From: Candidula unifasciata
Lineage: Eukaryota > Mollusca > Gastropoda > Stylommatophora > Geomitridae
Assembly (NCBI GenBank): GCA_905116865.2
Contig: CAJHNH020008446.1
Coordinates: forward strand, 1-64,000
Reading direction: 5' to 3'
Length of the DNA: 64,000 bases
Both the position numbers and the translations under genes were made by a program. The first letter of the stretch is position 1. Each line of letters opens with the position of its first letter. Below are positions 58,801-64,000 of this stretch, in pieces. Under the pieces are notes generated by a model, which saw only the letters and a program-made list of their open reading frames with translations, had not been told where the DNA came from and searched no databases.

Positions 58801-61800
58801 AAAAAAGAGAAATTACATGCAGAGAAAAGGGTTATAAGTAAGCATGATAAATAATATTTGCATGTTATTTTGACAGCAAAACGCTACCCACAGAATCAAG
58901 GCAAGTACCGACACCATTCAGTAGATGATGATTACTACAACTGCCCCTACGGAGGCTATGGCTACTACCCCCCCAACTATAATTATGAGAAGTATGGTAT
59001 GCAGTACAGCTCCCAGCCATCTCTGGTCCGACCTGGTAGTCGTGATGTCAAGTATGCACCCGGGCGCTTTCCTCAGGTAATCATACCTTAAGATTGATGT
59101 GCTTACACTTGTCACCTTTGAACACTTTCAGTGTCAATCGCTGCACTGTGCACGATTTGCGGATGTCCATAAGTGCCAGCATCGTATGGTTTGATCTGGC
59201 ACTTTAGAAGCAGCGTTTTTTTAAATGTCTCTTGTACCAAATATAAATAAATTTGTTTTGTCTAACATTTCTTTGATAGATCTGTGACTACAAAGGGAGG
59301 AATCACAAATTGCCTTGCCAGATGTGCCAAGTCCCCTTCTTGGGTAGTCACATTGAGTTCTCATACTGATTGTTCTTAGGTACAATCTGATTTTCAGTCT
59401 ACTGATCCAAGCATCTTCTCCACTCATTATTCTGTGTGTTGTTTTCTTTTCACCATACCTGCCTTATCAGAGTAAGCGCCAGTCTACAGCCTGTTTTTGA
59501 ATGTGCGCCGAGGGACACATGATCATTTTTAGAGCCTTCTTCATTTTTAGAGGTGAAAAAACAAAAGGCTAATAGTTACGTTAAATAAGTTAGACTTCCA
59601 TCTATAAATGGTTATCAAAGAGCAAGTCACACAGGATGTTGTACTAGCTACATTTCTCAATAGAAATCCTACACATGCAGTGTAATATATTGTATTTAAA
59701 ACGTTTTCTGTAGTGTGTTTAAATAATGGGAGCATTGCATAATTCATTACCTGAAGTATTACCTACTAAGAGCTACATGAGTATATAATGTAGCAGAAAA
59801 ATTGAATTCTTTCCACTGAAGTAGACAATCATTCAATTCAGTCTTCTCTAGTTTTACTGTACATCTCTCGACTTTTAAGCTCAAGATAGCTACATGATCA
59901 CTCCGACAATTTCATGTTTACAACATGCTCTTTTTGTCTACACAATGCTGGATTATCCATTGTTATTGTCCTACTTGCAGCTACCAGCGGTTTTGACTAT
60001 TACATACTTGATTTCTGGAACCTCTAATATTTTGTGGCATGCATGTGTAACACCTACACACAAGTGGACTGTTGTTAGTGCTACAGGGGTAGTTTGCAAA
60101 TGTTTTTATGGTGACTGGTTCAGGTAATCAGTTGTGATTCTGACTTCATGGTGAACGATATAACCTGGGCTCTTCTTGTTGCCAGATGAACAGTTGTAAG
60201 TTTAGTCCCCATTACGACCTGTATAAACCTTACTACCACCAGGGTCAAACCAAACGGGGCTACTATGAGAAGGAGCAGCATAAAGATGGCAGAGATGTTG
60301 AAGGCAAGACCAAGGACAGAACTGGTGATCGGGACAGGCCGTTCAGTGAAGATTTTGTAAGTGACTTTTATTTATGTTTGCATGTGTCCTAGTCGACTTT
60401 ATCTTTGTCTCTGTATGTTGTAATTTGTCACCAAAACATACCAATCTGACCATGTACATATATATTTTTTGAAGACTCATTTTAATATTTAAAGCAATTG
60501 GCTACAATTTCGGTTGAATGCAAAGTGTAAATGTATAATAGCATGGTTGTTATTCTTTTATTTGTATTTTTTGCATTTAAATGTCTTTTCACCTGTGTGG
60601 TCTCTGGTCCCCACTGCGGGTAAAACAAGAATATACCCTTCAAAAGACTGCTTCTCCCGTCGTCCCCCCCCCCCCCCCACCCAGTAAGCATTCTGTAAAC
60701 GGCATCTAATTAGGGGTGTCTCCTTCGGGTGCATCTGCCTTGAAGGCTAGAGACCAGCAGTCTGCACACAGATGTGCCAAATCTGTAAAATGGATCTGCA
60801 TGCAAAACTCAATTTCTAGAAGAAGACCTGTCCATAAGTGAAGTGGGGGAACGAACATAAGCCAAAGTTTACAGTCAGTAAATGCGGAGGGCGAGTAGAA
60901 TATATTTTGAGTGTAACCTAAGACACTAGATGTTGATTTGAGACATGACAGGCTACGAGTGCAGCAGGTATTCGTCGCACAGTTCTCACACTTTTGATCG
61001 TGCTGGTCTGTTATATTTTAGACAGTCTTGTTAGTGAATGACCGCATGCAAACTATCTAGAGATGAGGGCTGTCCCCCGAAACAAAATGTGCCAACCAAA
61101 TTTATTTAAGGTGTTGAGTCGATACATGTGGTAAACTCAGTGGCCATGACCGAACTGCTACTGTTAACATTAGAATTGGACAACTTCTTTGACTGCTGAA
61201 GATGATGGGGCACATATTGGGATGTCCAGGGTTCTACAGTGTCGCTTCTTGACTCAGCTCAGTTTGTTTTTGCTTTATCTTTTTGAAAATTTAATTCCGT
61301 CTTTTTATATGTTAATTTGTGGGTTTGATAGCTATAGCTTCCTCTGTTCCGACCAGCTGATTAAGTTTTAGTGATGTAAACATTGTTAACTCTTTCATGT
61401 TTCCTTATCAATCATAATTTGTTTGTTTGGGCAATAGGTTTTGCTTGACAATTTTCAGACATTCATATTGACTTTTATCATATCACCCTTTTATTTCAGC
61501 CAATGCTGAGAGGTTCGGGAGAAGGTACACCAGAGTTAAAGCAGACAAAGCCGGTTTCTGGTGTTTGGGGTGAGGTTTTTTCCTTTTCTTTGTTTCTGTT
61601 TTGATAGCGGGATGTCGTCTAATCACATACCTCAAAGGTCAGTTAGTTGTTTTACCAGGCCGCTGTATAACCATTTTTACCAGATAGTTGTGTAAGATTG
61701 TTATATTATTATTTATTGCCTCTCTTTTCACCCACATTGACCACAATTATTTGAATTGCTGTTTGTCATGTTGTAAGATATTGAATTTTGTAAGTACTTT

Positions 61801-64000
61801 ACCGTCAGCTTTTTGGAATAAACTATGGTACAGAGATGGCTTATAAGAATAATAAAAAAAAATAACAGTTGCCATGTATTTTGGTCAAGTAAAAAGTGCA
61901 AGGCTAGAATGTTTTGCAGCAGCTGGGGAAACTGACAGATGCTCTAGAAGATTCCTATGGAGTATTACCAGCCAGTGAAATTATACTTTTGTGTGTGTGA
62001 TGGGATCCTGCAGTGTAGTTTGTTAACACCAGTGCCAGCTAGCAACACACTTAATGATATTGATACTTGGCCTGTACTTATTCTTCCTTGAAGAATATTT
62101 GTGCTCTGTTTTGAGTTCATTAATATGTGTATGTACTGTATATCATTCGCACAGAGGACAGTCACATTCTAAAAGGACGTATGCAAACGTGACCTGAAAG
62201 TGACTCCTTTAGAGGCAGACAGTGAAAGATGGATTGTCACAGTTTGAAAGAGGCCAGATGCAGCAAGCTATAGGGAGAAGTCATTGGAGAAGAAACCAGC
62301 CTTAGAATGATCAAATATTTACGTTTTTTATGTGGACCATGGCAGAGACTGCAACTCCTGTATTGGACAATCATAGCAGACGCTGCTTTGAATCATAGCA
62401 GACGCTGCTTTGAATCGTAGCAGACGCTGCTTTGAAAACCAACAGCAGAACTCAGTGGTCCCCAGGGACTAATGGTTGCCTGCGTGTGTGTCATAGGTGT
62501 AGAGATCAGTTTATTATGCTGCGTAAATTTACTATATTTAAATTTGGTCATTGCCAGACAACCCCCCAAAGTCGAGTCGAAATGAAGAGTCACCAGACAC
62601 AGTGAAAAGCTCTGCTGCAGGAATGTATAAAGCTCTAGTACCTAATAAGGTGAGTTTCTGCATGGTTTATTTGTTCCATGTGGATAGATACAAAGATTAG
62701 GACAAGATTCTTGACAGTTTTTGTGTGTCAAGGCATAGAAAGATGTCAGCACAGAAAATGATGCATGAATTTAGAGTTCACAAGATGCGGAGACACATAA
62801 TCATCTAGACTAGTGGATGACTGCTGTAAGATCATACAAACAACAGAGGACTGGGTCTTTGCATTCTTTTTCTTCTGCATTAATCTGAAGACTGTAGATG
62901 AGCTATGTTTGTTTACAGCATGGCTGGGATATGTTACCCGGGTTTAGCCTTCCCAGGAGGATGGTGTTTAGCCTTCCCAGGAAGACGGTGTTTAGCCTTC
63001 CCAGGAAGACTGTGTTTAGCCTTCCCAGGAAGACGGTGTTTAGCCTTCCCAGGAGGATGGTGTTTGGCCTTCCCAGGAAGACGGTGTTTGGCCTTCCCAG
63101 GAAGACTGTCAATGCTGTGGACGGCACCTCAGCTAGGGGCGTCCACATAGTTTTCAGTAGCTGTGATTGTCAGCACTCGTGGCTTCAACACAAGGCCCTG
63201 AAACGACTTTCTTCACCTCTTGGTTTTTTCACTCCGCCAAATTTAAAATATATTTTTTTTTATGTACAGAGTTGGAGCAGTTATTTTATAATGGTCATTT
63301 AAAGGGATACATGTTATTACATTTGCATACTTTAAGTGTGAAAAAATCTTGGTTGTCATGGCAATAGCCACCATCCTGTGGGAAAAAACAACATAAACTT
63401 AGAATCCTAAAATTTCAAAACCAAACATACGTATTAAACAATAGATGATAGATTCATGACCTTTCATCCTATTTAGAGGTACAGGTGTAGTTGATTTACT
63501 TTAAACATGTTTTTAAATTATTTTTTGTAGCATTTTAAAATGTAAGTTTATTGAAAAAGTAAAAAAAATCTTGCTTCATAAGACAATAATAGAATTTTAA
63601 CAAAACTTTCTAAAATCTGCTTACGAAAAGACCAGTTCCTATAATATTGTTTAAGGAGTCTCCATACTAAATTTAATTTTTCTAGTCTTTATGTTAGCTG
63701 AGATTTTAGGATTTCACACACACAACAAACAGAAATATAGAGATGTGAGAAAACTGACTTTTAAACTTTATTTTATCTTAAAAAGTGCATGGGTTGGTGC
63801 CTTTAGGATTAACTTTTCAAAGCTAAATTTCACAAATGACATAAATTTTGTGTGTAATCTATTCTACGAATGCCAAACTTTACAAAAACGAACTGGCAGA
63901 CTGCAGCTTGTATAATAAGAAAAATAGTATATATTTGTTGCAGAATGGGCAGATGAAAAAGAATGGGCGTGAATCAGGTCGAACGAATGGCAGCATCAAA
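55797..64000 (+). CDS. gpbp1: gpbp1/vasculin gene, 5' part (seven coding exons in window)
   Basis: Vasculin (GC-rich promoter-binding protein 1 family) is a nuclear protein implicated in transcription control. The assembled 261 residues match its landmarks in order: QDFAPPWLKFPS at the N-terminus (vertebrate QHDFAPAWLNFP), SEDFPMLRG then PVSGVW (EDFPSL...AGVWE), and SSAAGMYKALVPNK (SVYKGLVPK). All introns are GT-AG with matching phases (0,1,0,0,1,0). The centre is unusually Tyr-rich. The gene continues past the right edge, so the C-terminal half is missing. Vertebrates have GPBP1 and GPBP1L1; this probably represents the single pre-duplication gene. Confidence 0.92.
56290..57410 (+). mobile_element. 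LINE fragment: RNase H and zinc-like tail, tail tandemly repeated
   Basis: IIYTDGSVKRGSRSAW (first RNase H acidic motif intact), then a frameshift, TMEIAAASRALA, VIVADSMNMLQKIATG, IYTPGHAGVKGNESADQL, and the tail EARLCCLRGRDRRDYNQLLM and LRTEHAWECPMCSEVDCDN. The last part is repeated four times. Confidence 0.88.
56930..57405 (+). repeat. About 118-bp tandem repeat, 4 copies, of a LINE 3' coding end
   Basis: The unit contains AACCAGCTTCTCATGGAAAC, GGAGTGGCTGCTGCATTTGA, GAGCACGCATGGGAATGCCC and AATGTGCAGTGAAGTCGATT. The first copy keeps the LINE frame. Confidence 0.95.
57788..57908 (+). CDS. gpbp1: gpbp1 exon 2
   Basis: Acceptor CTGTCCACAG, donor G|GTAAAT, phase 0 to 1. It encodes KTSSQNSFQSDRTSQRREDS then FHSRPEYNRLQRQTSFDFHD, Ser/Arg-rich like the same region in vertebrates. 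A SPIN-like MITE lies 70 bp into the next intron. Confidence 0.88.
57979..58155 (-). mobile_element. SPIN-like hAT MITE, copy 3
   Basis: CAATGGCTCTCAACCTTTAA at one end and GGTTGCGAGCCGCTG at the other. Internal TATGGTTTTAGACGACCTCT and AATACAGCTC. No clear target duplication; more diverged than copies 1 and 2. Confidence 0.72.
58515..58770 (+). mobile_element. SINE-like family S1 copy
   Basis: CCAACAGGCATGTTGTCGGT, TCGACTAATTAGGACC, and GGAGCTTACAGTCATTAAAC. Diverged. Confidence 0.65.
58877..59076 (+). CDS. gpbp1: gpbp1 exon 3 (Tyr-rich)
   Basis: Enters G|CA after TATTTTGACAG, donor CAG|GTAATC, phase 0. It encodes KRYPQNQGKYRHHSVDDDYY, NCPYGGYGYYPPNYNYEKYG, then RPGSRDVKYAPGRFPQ. There are 13 Tyr in 67 residues, a low-complexity composition not usual for vertebrate vasculin at this place. 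Confidence 0.85.
59077..60185 (+). other. gpbp1 intron 3
   Basis: No repeats or extra exon recognised; flanking phases already match. Confidence 0.5.
60186..60356 (+). CDS. gpbp1: gpbp1 exon 4
   Basis: Acceptor TTGTTGCCAG, donor TTT|GTAAGT, phase 0. It encodes MNSCKFSPHYDLYKPYYHQG, QTKRGYYEKEQHKDGRD and DRPFSEDF, leading into the conserved EDFP motif across the junction. The internal ATG at its start is not the initiator. Confidence 0.9.
60597..60895 (+). mobile_element. SINE-like family S1 copy
   Basis: TGTGTGGTCTCTGGTCCCCA, CCAGCAGTCTGCACACAGAT, CAAAGTTTACAGTCAGTAAA, with a C run inside. Diverged. Confidence 0.7.
61500..61569 (+). CDS. gpbp1: gpbp1 exon 5
   Basis: Acceptor TTTATTTCAG, donor G|GTGAGG, phase 1. 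It encodes PMLRGSGEGTPELKQTKPVS then GVW. Together with exon 4 this makes SEDFPML...SGVW, the family signature. Confidence 0.93.
62369..62440. repeat. 23-bp tandem repeat, 3 copies
   Basis: CATAGCAGACGCTGCTTTGA repeated in gpbp1 intron 5. Confidence 0.9.
62558..62649 (+). CDS. gpbp1: gpbp1 exon 6
   Basis: Enters G|AC after GGTCATTGCCAG, donor AAG|GTGAGT, phase 0. It encodes NPPKSSRNEESPDTVKSSAA then GMYKALVPNK, matching SVYKGLVPKP of vertebrate vasculin. Confidence 0.92.
62935..63112. repeat. 24-bp tandem repeat, about 7 copies
   Basis: TTAGCCTTCCCAGGAAGACG then GTGT, in gpbp1 intron 6. Open frames on both strands follow from the 24-bp period. Confidence 0.96.
63944..64000 (+). CDS. gpbp1: gpbp1 exon 7, cut by window edge
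   Basis: Acceptor ATTTGTTGCAG, phase 0. It encodes NGQMKKNGRESGRTNGSIK and remains open at base 64000. Weak similarity; supported by acceptor and phase. Confidence 0.7.

Overview
The window is eukaryotic nuclear DNA, most likely from a lophotrochozoan and probably a heterobranch or pulmonate gastropod. It has small phase-consistent exons with GT-AG borders, long introns, dense LINE and SINE debris and many minisatellites. The two recognised genes are conserved animal genes. The mollusc assignment is an inference from repeat style and from a SPIN-like hAT MITE, a family reported in a pond snail; it is not proven by the sequence.

Three protein-coding genes can be supported. (1) A near-complete ndc1 gene on the plus strand, 7433-31343, encodes the transmembrane nucleoporin NDC1. 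Sixteen coding exons were assembled by splice phase and family similarity, and six membrane segments are visible. (2) A two-coding-exon gene on the minus strand, 44558-39438, encodes an unrecognised 810-residue basic protein with about five ~32-residue internal repeats. (3) The 5' part of a gpbp1/vasculin gene on the plus strand has its ATG at 55797, seven coding exons in the window, and runs off the right edge. The genes have unrelated housekeeping-type roles (nuclear pore membrane anchoring; a vasculin-family nuclear regulator), and nothing suggests they act together.

Layout: 1-7150 holds a LINE reverse-transcriptase fragment, a 1.4 kb minisatellite of 50-bp units, an A-poor pyrimidine/G tract, and LINE and SINE-like copies. 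7159-31960 is ndc1, with about nine minisatellites in introns or touching exons. 31950-39400 is intergenic LINE, SINE and minisatellite debris. 39438-44570 is the minus-strand gene, whose intron carries a (TA)n tract and repeats. 44600-51240 is intergenic and dense in mobile-element relics, including two of the three SPIN-like copies. 51240-64000 is gpbp1 with its likely promoter, palindromic MITEs upstream and a LINE fragment in its first coding intron.

The most notable observations are the tandem duplications that hit functional edges of ndc1: exon 1, the exon 9 acceptor, the exon 13 3' end, and the stop codon with 3' end. Others are the SPIN-like elements with 8-bp target duplications, an abundant (GAA)n-tailed SINE-like family of about 22 copies, a palindromic MITE family, and the orphan 810-residue protein. 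I found no bacterial, viral, CRISPR or operon-type system.
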